Source of the DNA: Bacteroidia bacterium
Lineage (GTDB): Bacteria; Bacteroidota; Bacteroidia; Bacteroidales; Azobacteroidaceae
Length of the DNA stretch: 18,074 nucleotides
Reading direction: 5' to 3'
Assembly (NCBI GenBank): GCA_025999255.1
Contig: BNXB01000027.1
Span: 1 to 18,074, forward strand
This document shows positions 1-8,332 of this stretch, in pieces. Below the pieces are notes generated by a model. That model made no database searches and was not told where the DNA came from. It saw nothing but the letters and a program-made list of their open reading frames with translations. Numbering within the stretch: position 1 is the first letter of the stretch; each line of letters starts with the position of its first letter. The position numbers were made by a program, and so were the translations under genes.

Positions 1-270
1 CCTTTTTCAGCAATATTAAAATACGACTGGTATGACCCGAATACAAAAGTACTCAAAAATGAAACCGGTCAAAACGGTACCGGAATTGCAGACCTGGCTC
101 AAAACACTTTGGGATTAGGAGCATTATGGAGCATAAACAACAGCCTTCGCCTGCAAGCTTATTACGAAATCAACAAATACGAAAAAACAGACAATATCCA
201 AGTTAAGGAAACTCCTGTTAACGATTTGAAGCTGAATGTTTTCACCTTGAGGTTGCAATATAAATTCTAA
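1..270 (+). CDS. Outer-membrane porin, C-terminal end (partial)
   Basis: The frame is open from base 1 to a TAA at 268-270, giving the last 89 residues of a protein whose start lies left of the window. The fragment alternates polar and hydrophobic/aromatic residues as transmembrane beta strands do, contains KYDWYDPNTK near its start, and ends in LNVFTLRLQYKF with a terminal Phe, the usual last residue of outer-membrane beta-barrels recognised by the Bam machinery. The KYDWYDPNT...LRLQYKF pattern resembles the C-terminus of Bacteroidota porins of the phosphate-selective O/P-like group; that family assignment is from memory and moderate. The substrate cannot be told. A hairpin terminator follows about 90 bases downstream. 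Its base composition is richer in G+C than the neighbouring cas genes, so it probably belongs to the host backbone. Confidence 0.7.
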   Translation, partial: PFSAILKYDWYDPNTKVLKNETGQNGTGIADLAQNTLGLGALWSINNSLRLQAYYEINKYEKTDNIQVKETPVNDLKLNVFTLRLQYKF

Positions 271-362
271 TTAACGTGAATTCGAAATAAGAGAGAAGTT
301 TCACGAATGCAAATAATGTCAGAATACAACCATAAATACAATTTCTTAAGAAATTAAATCAT

Positions 363-413
363 AAATCCGGATGAAATTTTAGGAGTTAATATTTTCTCCC
401 GGATTTCTTTTTT
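363..413 (+). terminator. Hairpin plus T-tract, terminator of the porin gene
   Basis: AAATCCGG (363-370) pairs perfectly with CCGGATTT (399-406), and a run of T follows (408-413). The partly complementary AT-rich sequence between the arms may lengthen the stem. This has the form of an intrinsic terminator for the porin on the plus strand. The same arms read in the other direction could also end transcripts of the minus-strand Cmr operon, whose last possible stop codon is at 494. Confidence 0.65.
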
Positions 414-454
414 GATATTTAGAGAATCTGCTTAATTAAATATTCAATCATTAC

Positions 455-476
455 ATTGTTGATATATATCGACAAT
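455..476. repeat. 22-base near-palindrome in the porin/Cmr intergenic gap
   Basis: ATTGT-T-GATATATATC-G-ACAAT is self-complementary across all 22 bases except one T/G pair, which is a wobble in RNA transcribed from the plus strand. It lies between the porin terminator and the end of the minus-strand operon. It could be a protein-binding site, part of the 3' end of the operon transcript, or chance in AT-rich DNA. No other feature was seen in 414-493. Confidence 0.3.
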
Positions 477-493
477 ATCCGTTAGTTTAACGT

Positions 494-691
494 TCAACCC
501 ATTGCTGAGTTTATCCAAACCTGGCAAGATTCGTAAAGTATCTGAATGAACTTTTGAAGCTCATTTATCTTATCTATAAATCCTTGTAAATAAGTCTTTT
601 CAATTATATTATTCATTTTACTCAATAACATAGGATATATAGAAAATGAATTACTTTGATACTGATATATCTTTCTGCTTATTGTAAACAC
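494..691 (-). CDS. Possible 65-residue protein at the operon end, unrecognised
   Basis: A GTG-started frame (VFTISRKIYQYQ...) begins 3 bases after the stop of the DUF2971 gene and ends with TGA at 494-496. I do not recognise the product. It has no obvious signal peptide, membrane segment or catalytic motif; the middle (MNNIIEKTYLQGFIDKINEL) could form an amphipathic helix. In favour: the tight spacing behind an operon gene and the same strand. Against: short length, non-ATG start and composition expected of AT-rich noncoding DNA. It might also be the eroded remnant of a longer gene. Confidence 0.25.
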   Translation of the reverse strand: MFTISRKIYQYQSNSFSIYPMLLSKMNNIIEKTYLQGFIDKINELQKFIQILYESCQVWINSAMG

Positions 692-694
692 TAC

Positions 695-2014
695 TTATGC
701 AATAGGTAATTCACTCTGAATACATTCTACATTTTCAAATTCCTCTTGTTCCAATCTGTCTTTGAATAACAAATATTCAGATGTTTTCGGAGCAAAAGTT
801 ATTCTTTTAAGTTCGTTTATCGGCAATTTATATTCCATATACATTTTTCTTGAATGGTCACAAAAACGAATATGATTCGCACCTTTGAGTTTTTGGATAG
901 AAAACAACCGGCATTCCTGCTCTTCTCTGAATGCTGCATGTTTAACCATGTAAGTTAAATTCAACAAAATCCGGGATACTATTTCTATTCGTTTATTTTC
1001 ATCATCGGCAGTAGTATTCATAAAATTATTGATGATACTTTTTAACCTATCCATTCTTTTTCTTATTTTTTTCAAATTCTCTTCAACTTCCTTTTTTTCT
1101 TCAATGAGAAATGCATGTCTTGCTTTTTTTTCATGTTCACCTGATTCCTCTTTCAATTCAGAATATTCTGTATGTCCGATACTTGCAACAGATAGTTCCA
1201 CATTATCTTCTTTCGGATAAATATAAAGACACCGGAATAAAGGAGATATATAATAATCTTTATCAAATTCTTCTTTTGTTTTTAGTTTCAGTTGTTTTGA
1301 TATTGAACAATCGAAAGAACCTGCCTTGAAACATAGACTTACACCAGTAGCCTCTTTTTCGTTTTCTTTTCCATAAAGACGAAAGTGATTCAAACAATTA
1401 GCGTCAAAAGTAAAACAGGCAATAAAGCATTGTTGAAATTTCTCTTTTTTATACCAGTCGGGATGCCCTAAAAATTCATAAATTATTTTTCCTTCACTTT
1501 TGTCATTTGCTGTTGCCATTGAACACATTCTAAATAGACTTTTCTCAAATAACAATTTTTCTACTGTATTCCTGCCTGTATAATGGCTCACTTGCAAATT
1601 CACTTTCTCGACAATTAAGCAATCCATAATTTCAAAAATACAATCATGGATGTCTTTGCTACCTTGAAAATAAATTCCGAATTTTTCACTTTCTTTATCT
1701 TCCTCTATCCCATGATCTTTAAGATTATTGCAAATCATTCGTTCATATAGTTGTTCGTTTTTCTGTTTGTAAATCCAGTAATCACTATATCCCAATTTCT
1801 TTAATTCATTAATAGATAGATTCCACTCCTTTTCTTCGACAAGGCAAACAGCCTTGATAAATCGAGCATACTTTTTATTTTTATCATCTTCTTCTTTGTC
1901 TGCAATAATGTCTTCACAAAGAGATAACAACGCCTTTGTGTCAATTTTTTCTTTCTTGAATCTTAATCGTCGAGGAATTATCAAGTCATTCAAGTTATCT
2001 GTTTTTGTACTCAT
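695..2014 (-). CDS. DUF2971-family protein with TPR-like N-terminus, candidate effector
   Basis: This 439-residue protein starts 4 bases after the cmr6 stop. Residues about 25-100 form an alpha-helical region with TPR-like spacing (ALLSLCEDIIAD, YARFIKAVCLVEEKEWNLSINELKKLG). From about 140 on it shows the DUF2971 layout: HYT at 144-146, ATANDKSEG at 167-175 (the family's ND..EG box), CFTFDANCLNHFRLYG at 200-215 followed by GVSLCF, and HAAFREEQECRL at 359-370. An inserted charged coiled-coil-like stretch lies at 285-330. DUF2971 has no established activity that I can cite. The ordered H-Y / Y / E-x-E residues recall the triad of ADP-ribosyltransferases, which is inference only. Its position inside a type III operon whose Cas10 can make a second messenger suggests an ancillary effector or toxin; the TPR-like part may sense a partner. 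No membrane segment is seen. Confidence 0.7.
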   Translation of the reverse strand: MSTKTDNLNDLIIPRRLRFKKEKIDTKALLSLCEDIIADKEEDDKNKKYARFIKAVCLVEEKEWNLSINELKKLGYSDYWIYKQKNEQLYERMICNNLKDHGIEEDKESEKFGIYFQGSKDIHDCIFEIMDCLIVEKVNLQVSHYTGRNTVEKLLFEKSLFRMCSMATANDKSEGKIIYEFLGHPDWYKKEKFQQCFIACFTFDANCLNHFRLYGKENEKEATGVSLCFKAGSFDCSISKQLKLKTKEEFDKDYYISPLFRCLYIYPKEDNVELSVASIGHTEYSELKEESGEHEKKARHAFLIEEKKEVEENLKKIRKRMDRLKSIINNFMNTTADDENKRIEIVSRILLNLTYMVKHAAFREEQECRLFSIQKLKGANHIRFCDHSRKMYMEYKLPINELKRITFAPKTSEYLLFKDRLEQEEFENVECIQSELPIA

Positions 2015-2018
2015 TGCC

Positions 2019-2933
2019 TTACTCTTTTAGCTGTCCATAGCCCACATTCGTTTTAGCGCCAACGCCGAAATCAAGGAGAATATGCTTGAAAAATTCCAAT
2101 TTCCCGTTGGCTGTCAAATAATATCCATCATGTACCTGAAACTGAAAATCAATTGTTACTCCCGGCAATATTTTAAGAAAAGGCAGAGGAACAGGATTTT
2201 TCAATGGATTATCTTTATGGGGAGTTATATAATCCAATCCCAAGAATTTATTTTTAGTCATTCCTTCTTTTACTGTCTTTGAAATGCTGGCATCATAAAA
2301 AATATCCCGTTCGTAAATGGAATAGTATCTGGCATTTATTTCCTTATTAATTCCCTTTTGCAACAACTTCTCTTTTTCACGTTTCTCTTCCACAATGTTT
2401 CTGCTTTCAAATATTTCCAACTCAATCTCCTTTACAACAGTTGTCTTATCTACACGTGAATTAAAATTGGATGTAAAACAATCTCTATTCATCTTTTCGA
2501 AGAATTCTTTATTGATATATTCCACTCGTTCTGTTCTTTGTGCGGTTGATTTTTTAATTTTACTACCCATATCGGTATAGTTTGGAAAGATACTCCTGAT
2601 TGCACCTTTCACGGAAGAGCCGGGTAAATACGGCAAACCGGTGGTATAATCAAAAAGGAAACCTGACTGAAATTCACCTTCCAAACCGGCACCGAAGATA
2701 TAACCGCTTCCTGTGTAAAGTCCGGGATATATAGTCTTAAGAGAAAATGTTTGAGAACTTTGCGGAATTTGCAGATACTTTTTGCATGAAATGTCCTCAT
2801 ATAGCGTAAACCTTTTATTCTTTTCCTTTGCTTGATTCTGTTGAGCTTCCTCTTTCTTTAACCATCCATTTTCACCGAAATAATCGGAATAATAACCACG
2901 ATAAAAAAACAGCCCGATATTCTTGTTTTCCAT
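2019..2933 (-). CDS. cmr6: Cmr6, type III-B RAMP (Cas7-like) subunit
   Basis: This 304-residue RAMP protein caps the backbone of the Cmr effector complex near the 3' end of the crRNA. Diagnostic Cmr6 features are visible: PGLYTGSGY (about 70-78), then GFLFDYTTGLPYLPGSSVKG (91-110) leading into AIRS, the conserved block that contacts RNA, and the glycine-rich C-terminal loop LDFGVGAKTNVGYG (about 287-300). A long charged helical stretch (about 125-215) interrupts the core, as in other Cmr6 proteins. ATG start at 2933, 10 nt after the cmr5 stop. No damage is apparent. Confidence 0.9.
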   Translation of the reverse strand: MENKNIGLFFYRGYYSDYFGENGWLKKEEAQQNQAKEKNKRFTLYEDISCKKYLQIPQSSQTFSLKTIYPGLYTGSGYIFGAGLEGEFQSGFLFDYTTGLPYLPGSSVKGAIRSIFPNYTDMGSKIKKSTAQRTERVEYINKEFFEKMNRDCFTSNFNSRVDKTTVVKEIELEIFESRNIVEEKREKEKLLQKGINKEINARYYSIYERDIFYDASISKTVKEGMTKNKFLGLDYITPHKDNPLKNPVPLPFLKILPGVTIDFQFQVHDGYYLTANGKLEFFKHILLDFGVGAKTNVGYGQLKE

Positions 2934-2943
2934 AATTATAATT

Positions 2944-3366
2944 CTATTTTTTTACAATTTCAAATGTTCTGATAGCCCGTTTCAATGCAATACTTGCCTC
3001 TTTAAACAAGTCCTCATAATTGTCATTATCATGCAAACCGTCTTTGATTTTCTCATCACATTCTTGGTAAGTATTTTCTTGAATTAGTCCTGTTTGTGTA
3101 CGTAAAATATTGTACAGCAATTGTGTAATCAATTTTTTCTCGCCATCACTATTAGTCCCTTTTTCATTATACATGGCAAATACCGACTTAAACCCCGATT
3201 GATTAACAATCATACCAAACGCAGATGTGTAATTCTCATATACTTCGACTATTTTAATGGGATTTCCATTACCATTGAAGAAATTTTTGTATTCCTCTTT
3301 TCCATAAACAGATTTAATTTGCCCTCTTGCTACCGGCAATAAAGCATCGGATAATCCTCTAATCAT
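2944..3366 (-). CDS. cmr5: Cmr5, small subunit of the Cmr complex
   Basis: A 140-residue, mostly alpha-helical protein between cmr4 and cmr6. Cmr5 forms the inner filament along the crRNA-target duplex. Features that fit: a basic N-terminal helix (RGLSDALLPVARGQIKSVYG), the helix pair around YTSAFGMIVNQSGFKSVFAMYNE where family members have the hydrophobic 'nGL..a..f' segment, an acidic middle, and a C-terminal helix (FKEASIALKRAIRTFEIVKK) in place of the usual L.WLKRFAE-like end. Sequence identity within this family is low, so the call rests on helical pattern, size and gene order. It ends in TAG (2944-2946), which is useful evidence that TAG is an ordinary stop in this operon. Confidence 0.8.
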   Translation of the reverse strand: MIRGLSDALLPVARGQIKSVYGKEEYKNFFNGNGNPIKIVEVYENYTSAFGMIVNQSGFKSVFAMYNEKGTNSDGEKKLITQLLYNILRTQTGLIQENTYQECDEKIKDGLHDNDNYEDLFKEASIALKRAIRTFEIVKK

Positions 3367-3380
3367 AATTGTACCCTCCT

Positions 3381-4229
3381 TTATTTAATAGGTATATATA
3401 TTTCTGAAAAGCCATAACCGACAGAAGCGTTAGCGCCAATCTGCAAAACGACTTTATTCAATTCCAGTTTATTCAACTTCCCTTCCGGCGCAGAAATGAA
3501 TGTATAGAATATGGTTTCCCTGGGTATGATTTCTTCATACCACAGATTGGTACTTTGTCCATTCTCAAGATGGTTTCGAGCGATAATGGGTAATTTACCA
3601 ACAATATTTTTCTTAAATGTATTATTATCCAACCATACAAAATCACCTCCCAGCCAGGATTTTAAAATTGACAAATTTTCATCAGAAATTTTTCCGTTAA
3701 ATGAAGTTTTTACATTATAAAATTCAACAATTGTACCTTCCAATTTCGTATCAAAACAAATTGCCTTTTTATCCTCACTGTCAAACGGAATAGATAGTAA
3801 TTCGGTAAAAGCATCTTTTACCTTATCCTCAATTACATCCCCTATCAATTCGGTTTGTTTCAAGAAATCGCCAATAATTTGCGGACAGGTAGCATGGATG
3901 AATGCGAACTTGTCACTCCGGGCAGGAATAGAAAGCAAATGGGCGCTGTAAAAAATGAAATTTCCAGGGATATTTTTGTTTTCATCAACCTCTTTTCCAT
4001 CTTTTTTCCTGTTCCCTTTGCCGAATACATATTCAATATCCGCATCCGGACATTTCATTCCCTTCTCTGCATATTCTCTCAATGCTCCCTTCAGACTTGT
4101 CGAATTAATTACCGGAAAATTCGTTAAAACGTCCCGTTGAACAGTATTGTCCACAATGCCGGTATTCTCTTTTCCACTACCAACATGCATATTGGTAAAT
4201 GGCTTGATTAAGTAAACTTGCGTATTCAT
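3381..4229 (-). CDS. cmr4: Cmr4, backbone Cas7 subunit with target-RNA cleavage Asp
   Basis: This 282-residue RAMP is the repeated backbone subunit that cuts target RNA at regular intervals. The N-terminus YLIKPFTNMHVGSGKENTG, then IVDNTVQRD (25-33), NSTSLKGALREY (42-53) and the C-terminal glycine-rich loop IGANASVGYGFSEI are the conserved Cmr4 blocks. Asp27 in the GIVD motif lies where the catalytic Asp of characterised Cmr4 proteins sits (Asp26 in Pyrococcus), so target-RNA cleavage is probably intact. VFGKGNRK (about 68-75) is the usual loop that follows the first helical region. ATG start at 4229, 13 nt after the cmr3 stop. Confidence 0.92.
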   Translation of the reverse strand: MNTQVYLIKPFTNMHVGSGKENTGIVDNTVQRDVLTNFPVINSTSLKGALREYAEKGMKCPDADIEYVFGKGNRKKDGKEVDENKNIPGNFIFYSAHLLSIPARSDKFAFIHATCPQIIGDFLKQTELIGDVIEDKVKDAFTELLSIPFDSEDKKAICFDTKLEGTIVEFYNVKTSFNGKISDENLSILKSWLGGDFVWLDNNTFKKNIVGKLPIIARNHLENGQSTNLWYEEIIPRETIFYTFISAPEGKLNKLELNKVVLQIGANASVGYGFSEIYIPIK

Positions 4230-4242
4230 ACTTTTGTTTTAT

Positions 4243-5370
4243 TTATAATTTGTAATATTTATTATATCCTATTGTTTCACAGGGAATATACCTTAAAAAG
4301 TTCTCAATGTTAGCATTTTTTTCAAAATAAAAAACCGAACCTTTCTGCAACACATTGAAAAGTCGACTCTGTTTTAATCCGATACGATCTGATTTATCTT
4401 TTTTACTTTCTTCCCTTTCTTGTTCCCTATTACCGTATGCGTTTGTTTTTTCGACAGTTGACTGCATAAATCTCAATTTTTTAATTTGAGTAACGGCAAA
4501 CAAAGAATTCTGGTATGGATTACTGTCAATAAAGGCATCGGAAGTCAAAATTACCTTTGTAAATAGATTGTCGGCAAAAGTAGAATAAGCGCTTTCATAT
4601 ACTTCTTCCGTAATTTGCTTTTGATTTGAAGTACTCAATTCATCTATTGTACAGATAAATTTTGAACGTTCCCCTCCGATATAAACAATTCGTTTCTTTT
4701 CAATCAATTTCCGGATAAGTTGTTCGTCGGAGATACACATGTTGAATACAAAAGAAAACCGAGAGTTTAAGCGGTAATAGCACATTTTGAAGTAAGCATC
4801 ATCGTCGTCGTTCATTTTGTTTTCCTTATTCTTGTGATTTCCAGCATGCCGGTATTCCGTAAAGATATTGTCATCAAATGCTTCTCCATTCTTATTAATC
4901 CAACACAGTTGGATACCTTCTTTTGCGATATAATTCGGCAAAGAAAAACTTGGTTTTTCCAAGCCACATCCAAAAAAACATTTATCTGTTTTTTCCTGAA
5001 TGGAAGTGTCTATAACTTTTTTGTCTTTCCAAGCCAACATCGGTAAATAAAAACCGTTTGTTTCATGCCAAAGCAAAACTTCCGAGATAGAACTTATTTT
5101 TCCGTATTGTGTTTGGCTCATATCGAAACTTGTATCTCCAATTATTTCTTTTGCTTTAGCCTTGTCAATAATTTCATGTCCGTTAAAGATATTACTACCT
5201 GATATTTGCAGCAATAAAAATCGCATGGCACCCAATACGGTTGTTTGTTGTGGCAATTGTAGAGAACGTTGGTAGTATTTCTCTGTTCCATCGGTATTTA
5301 AATTTTCATCGCCAAAGAAATAATGTTCCAATGGCGTAAGAGTTACACTTACATTATATTTCGTCTTCAT
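4243..5370 (-). CDS. cmr3: Cmr3, Cas5-like subunit that holds the crRNA 5' handle
   Basis: A 375-residue RAMP. The N-terminus reads VSVTLTPLEHYFFGDENLN (about 8-26) and LQLPQQTTVLGAMRFLLL (37-54), matching the Cmr3 pattern of an initial strand, an 'F..d' segment and a PP..T.LGA.R block. The C-terminus ends YIPCETIGYNKYYKL, comparable to the conserved closing segment with a glycine before a polar turn. With Cas10 it forms the base of the complex and binds the repeat-derived 5' tag of the crRNA. Its ATG lies 17 nt inside the 3' end of cas10, so translation is probably coupled and the two are made in equal amounts. Confidence 0.85.
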   Translation of the reverse strand: MKTKYNVSVTLTPLEHYFFGDENLNTDGTEKYYQRSLQLPQQTTVLGAMRFLLLQISGSNIFNGHEIIDKAKAKEIIGDTSFDMSQTQYGKISSISEVLLWHETNGFYLPMLAWKDKKVIDTSIQEKTDKCFFGCGLEKPSFSLPNYIAKEGIQLCWINKNGEAFDDNIFTEYRHAGNHKNKENKMNDDDDAYFKMCYYRLNSRFSFVFNMCISDEQLIRKLIEKKRIVYIGGERSKFICTIDELSTSNQKQITEEVYESAYSTFADNLFTKVILTSDAFIDSNPYQNSLFAVTQIKKLRFMQSTVEKTNAYGNREQEREESKKDKSDRIGLKQSRLFNVLQKGSVFYFEKNANIENFLRYIPCETIGYNKYYKL

Positions 5371-7075
5371 TCTCTGTTTCCTTATGTATTAAAAAATTCA
5401 GTAATCGATACATTGTACACAATTGCTTCAATGCCTTTTCAGGACTCCCTTTTTGTTGTTCAAAAATTTTCTTAAACAATTCAATCGAATGTTCGATAAA
5501 CGCTTTCTTTCTTGTATTTGTCATCAATTGAAATTCATATTCGTTTGAAAAATATGATTTAAAGCTATCCTCATCTCTCCCAATACACAAAATCAATTCC
5601 GCATCACTGCGCAAACGCTGTAAAATTGAATTGATTACATTTTCTTTTTCCGGAAATTTTTTCAACAACTCCAATAACCGATTAAAAGATGAATCCGAAC
5701 CAGATTTTTCAAGGACAACCTCGTCAAAACTACCACTGTGCATCATAAGTTGAACTGCGATACAGTTTTTCACAGGGTTCTTTTCTGTCGGATATTTTTT
5801 TGCGTGATTAAACAATAAATCATGAGACAAGTTCATTGCTTCGCTTAAAGGATATTTGTAGTAGGTAATGGAAATACCATAAGATAAACTTGGTTTTTCA
5901 TATTTAGGATTGTCAATCCATGTTGCAAAAATGTGATTAAACACATTATCCAACGCCTCAATCAAATTAAAAATATGTCCACTATTATCTTCCGACCAGA
6001 GTATTCCTTCTATTTCAGAATTAGTACGAACCTTTGTTTCATCCTCGTATGATATGCTGGGGGCAAAAAATACCAAATCATCGCCTCCAATATAAACCGG
6101 TTTACCTCCATATTGATAAATCAACCGGGAAGCCTGTCTGTTAAATTCGGAAACATTTTGGGCGAGTTTATTCAATAAATCATCGTCATGCTTTTCAGCA
6201 ACGGCCTTGAAAAGTTTCCCCATATTATCCCCATCAGCAGTTACAATAACCGCATATTTATGGGCTGTTTGATAGTAGTCAGGAAAAAGTTTCTTTATCT
6301 GCTTTAGAATTTCTTTTTCCTTGGTTTTATCTTCTCTTCCATTTATTTCATCAGACAATGATTTTTCAAACAAACTATGAATTTCTTTTTTATAAAGATC
6401 AGAATTGAATCTATCCAATCCTTTTGTTGTGATTTCCAAAAGAGAAGGGAAAGACCAAATACCACCATTAATATTTTCATAGTAAATTAAATCGTCTCTG
6501 TCCGCTTTATTAAAACCAAGTTCATACCACTCTGTTATCAGTCCATCAACATTGGTTGGCAAAATTATTTTTTCATCATTTCTTCTCAATTTCTTTAAAT
6601 TTTCATATCCGGAAGCCAATGTATAAATATACCAAGGAGAATACTGAGTCTGGAGTTCCATAGTGTCCAGTTGTTGATTCAAGATTTGTATATAATTACC
6701 ATCGCCATCAATGGTTTGAACGGTACAATAAATTTGTACATAGTCTTTTAAAACGCTTTTATCTTCAACTTTCAACTGATTTAGCACAGATTCAGATAAC
6801 GAATCGTAATTTTCCTGGGTAAAATCTTTACTCAAACGCACATAACATCTATCGGAATAAATTCCTGCTCCGTGCAGTTTTTCATCTTCATGTATTTTTG
6901 AAGTATCCTGAGCCAAAATTGTTCCATATCCTTTATTTATTATCTCTCTCAAAATGAGCTTCATCAGATGAGAGAAGAAATAACTGCCAAACCAAAACTC
7001 CCTTGTTTTTTGCGCCTGTAGAATAGTGTCATAAATGGGGCCAATGGTAATTCCTAAGTATTTATTCTTCTTCAT
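5354..7075 (-). CDS. cmr2: Cas10 (Cmr2), HD-less, with intact GGDD palm site
   Basis: This 573-residue protein is the large signalling subunit. It opens directly with LGITIGPIYDTILQAQKTREFW (from residue 7) and GSYFFSHL, the typical start of the first palm-like region, so the N-terminal HD nuclease of longer Cas10 proteins is absent. No CxxC zinc-finger pair is seen. The active palm carries TADGDNMGK (279-287) and YIGGDD (328-333), both complete, with LSYGISITYYKYP following near 405. The helical C-terminal domain spans about 440-573. Expected role: when target RNA is bound, it makes a second messenger, either cyclic oligoadenylate or, as shown for a Bacteroides Cmr system, SAM-AMP. The sequence alone does not decide which. 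Single-stranded DNA cleavage by HD is not expected. Confidence 0.93.
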   Translation of the reverse strand: MKKNKYLGITIGPIYDTILQAQKTREFWFGSYFFSHLMKLILREIINKGYGTILAQDTSKIHEDEKLHGAGIYSDRCYVRLSKDFTQENYDSLSESVLNQLKVEDKSVLKDYVQIYCTVQTIDGDGNYIQILNQQLDTMELQTQYSPWYIYTLASGYENLKKLRRNDEKIILPTNVDGLITEWYELGFNKADRDDLIYYENINGGIWSFPSLLEITTKGLDRFNSDLYKKEIHSLFEKSLSDEINGREDKTKEKEILKQIKKLFPDYYQTAHKYAVIVTADGDNMGKLFKAVAEKHDDDLLNKLAQNVSEFNRQASRLIYQYGGKPVYIGGDDLVFFAPSISYEDETKVRTNSEIEGILWSEDNSGHIFNLIEALDNVFNHIFATWIDNPKYEKPSLSYGISITYYKYPLSEAMNLSHDLLFNHAKKYPTEKNPVKNCIAVQLMMHSGSFDEVVLEKSGSDSSFNRLLELLKKFPEKENVINSILQRLRSDAELILCIGRDEDSFKSYFSNEYEFQLMTNTRKKAFIEHSIELFKKIFEQQKGSPEKALKQLCTMYRLLNFLIHKETENEDEI

Positions 7076-8312
7076 GTTCTCTTTTTATTTCGTTATAAAT
7101 ATCTCTTAATTTCAAAAATATTTCATGATTTCTATTGTCGGTTAGATTACCGATATCATTTTCCAATAATGCAAATTTCAGGAAATCGTCAATATCAAAT
7201 TCAGGAAGTGTCGTTAATGAGAGCGGTTTCTTTTTTGTATTTTTTGCTTCGATATTAAACTCCTCATTGCAATATTGACTGAATAATTCCTTAGCATTTT
7301 TCATAGAATCTACAAAAACATCAAAGTATTCTCCCCGCAATATTGGCTTGATTATGATTGGAGATTGAAAGCGTTTGATTTTTTTATCATCATTTTTTTC
7401 AGAATGCTCTTTCGTTATGCTTGTTCTGTATGACATCCAACTTTCATCACTTGATAAACCCAATAAATCTTTAAACAAAAATTTGTTCTCTTGTTTGGGT
7501 TCAATTCCTCTGAAAAAGTAATCTTTTATCAGCGTTTTATCCCAATCATAATTATTTTCTTTTGCATATTGATATATAGCCGAATTCATCCGAAACTTAT
7601 CCCCCCACCCCCAGCAAATATTGATTCCGCTACGCAACGATTTATAAAACAAGTCTATCGTATTAAATAAATCAAGCCATTTTTTATTCTCATTTCGGAT
7701 ATCTACGCTAAATCTGTATTTTAAATCTTCAATATCTTTATATAGATCATCTTTTTCATCAATATAAAATGAGCCGAATCCTTTGGATTGCCGTGTTCCA
7801 AAGTTTGTGTATTGAAAAAAGACACCTAACCCAACCGTTTTTTTGATATATTCCAATAAATCAGAGTGTAGGCTTTGTATCCTCATTGTAAATGGTTTAC
7901 TAAGCATACTGAAACATTTGTATTCGGAACTGTTATCAATATCTGCATTCAAATTCGCAAAGTAAAGCGGATAGGGTTTGAGTTTCTTAATATTCCGACC
8001 ATCTTTGCGAACAACTGTCATAACATTTCCCTGCCTGTCTTTTTGAACTTCGTTGTTATAAGAGATAACCGGTATTTCATCGACAACAAATTGCATTTTA
8101 TAATTTAAAGCACCTTCTTGTCCTGGTTTTGTCCAATTATTTTTTTGAGCGATTTCTTTCCCTTTTTCATACGTCCCTTCTCCCAGCATCTTCAATATAA
8201 ACTTATCCAACTTCGGTTTGACTTCCGTAGCGCGTAATGTTGCTCCCTCCTGGTCATGCTGAAAATGTATAAGCGGTGTGTGCTACTTTAATGTTACTTC
8301 TAATTTACACAT
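7062..8312 (-). CDS. cmr1: Cmr1 RAMP subunit, frame interrupted by an in-frame TAG at codon 10
   Basis: Cmr1 sits at the 3'-crRNA end of the Cmr complex. An uninterrupted 382-codon frame runs from a TTG at 8210 to the TAA at 7062, but that start lacks the first RAMP strand. The same frame continues upstream: an ATG at 8310-8312 gives MCKLEVTLK, then TAG (8283-8285), then HTPLIHFQ and GATLRATEVKPKLDKF leading without a shift into the 382-codon frame. A strand followed by TP..HFQ and LRA.E.KP is what a RAMP N-terminus looks like, so the true gene is about 416 residues with a nonsense codon. The ATG lies 20 nt after the preceding stop, as expected in this operon, whereas TTG would leave 122 nt. 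Downstream features: FGTRQSKGFGSF glycine-rich loop and SPIIIKPI near the C-terminus. The product may be truncated, restarted or absent. The cmr1 assignment itself rests on motifs and gene order and is less certain than the other subunits. Confidence 0.72.
8283..8285 (-). other. In-frame amber codon in cmr1
   Basis: On the minus strand the codons are ATG TGT AAA TTA GAA GTA ACA TTA AAG TAG CAC ACA CCG. Coding character continues on both sides of the TAG in one frame. A single C-to-T change from CAG (Gln) would produce it, but other single-base origins are possible. The SLATT-like gene ending at 8788 and cmr5 ending at 2944 both use TAG as their stop in the same operon, so general reassignment of TAG is unlikely. 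Confidence 0.75.
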
Positions 8313-8332
8313 AGAATATTATATTAATTTGT

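Noticed and set aside
455..476. The near-palindrome as an attachment site of a mobile element
   Set aside because: No matching copy was seen at the other end of the cluster and there is no integrase gene in the window.
7062..8210. Taking the TTG at 8210 as the real start of cmr1
   Set aside because: It would leave a 122-nt gap in an otherwise tightly packed operon and remove the first RAMP strand, which is encoded in the same frame just upstream across the TAG.
8283..8285. General reassignment of TAG to an amino acid in this genome
   Set aside because: The HEPN/SLATT gene (8788) and cmr5 (2944) end in TAG at positions that fit their families and operon spacing.
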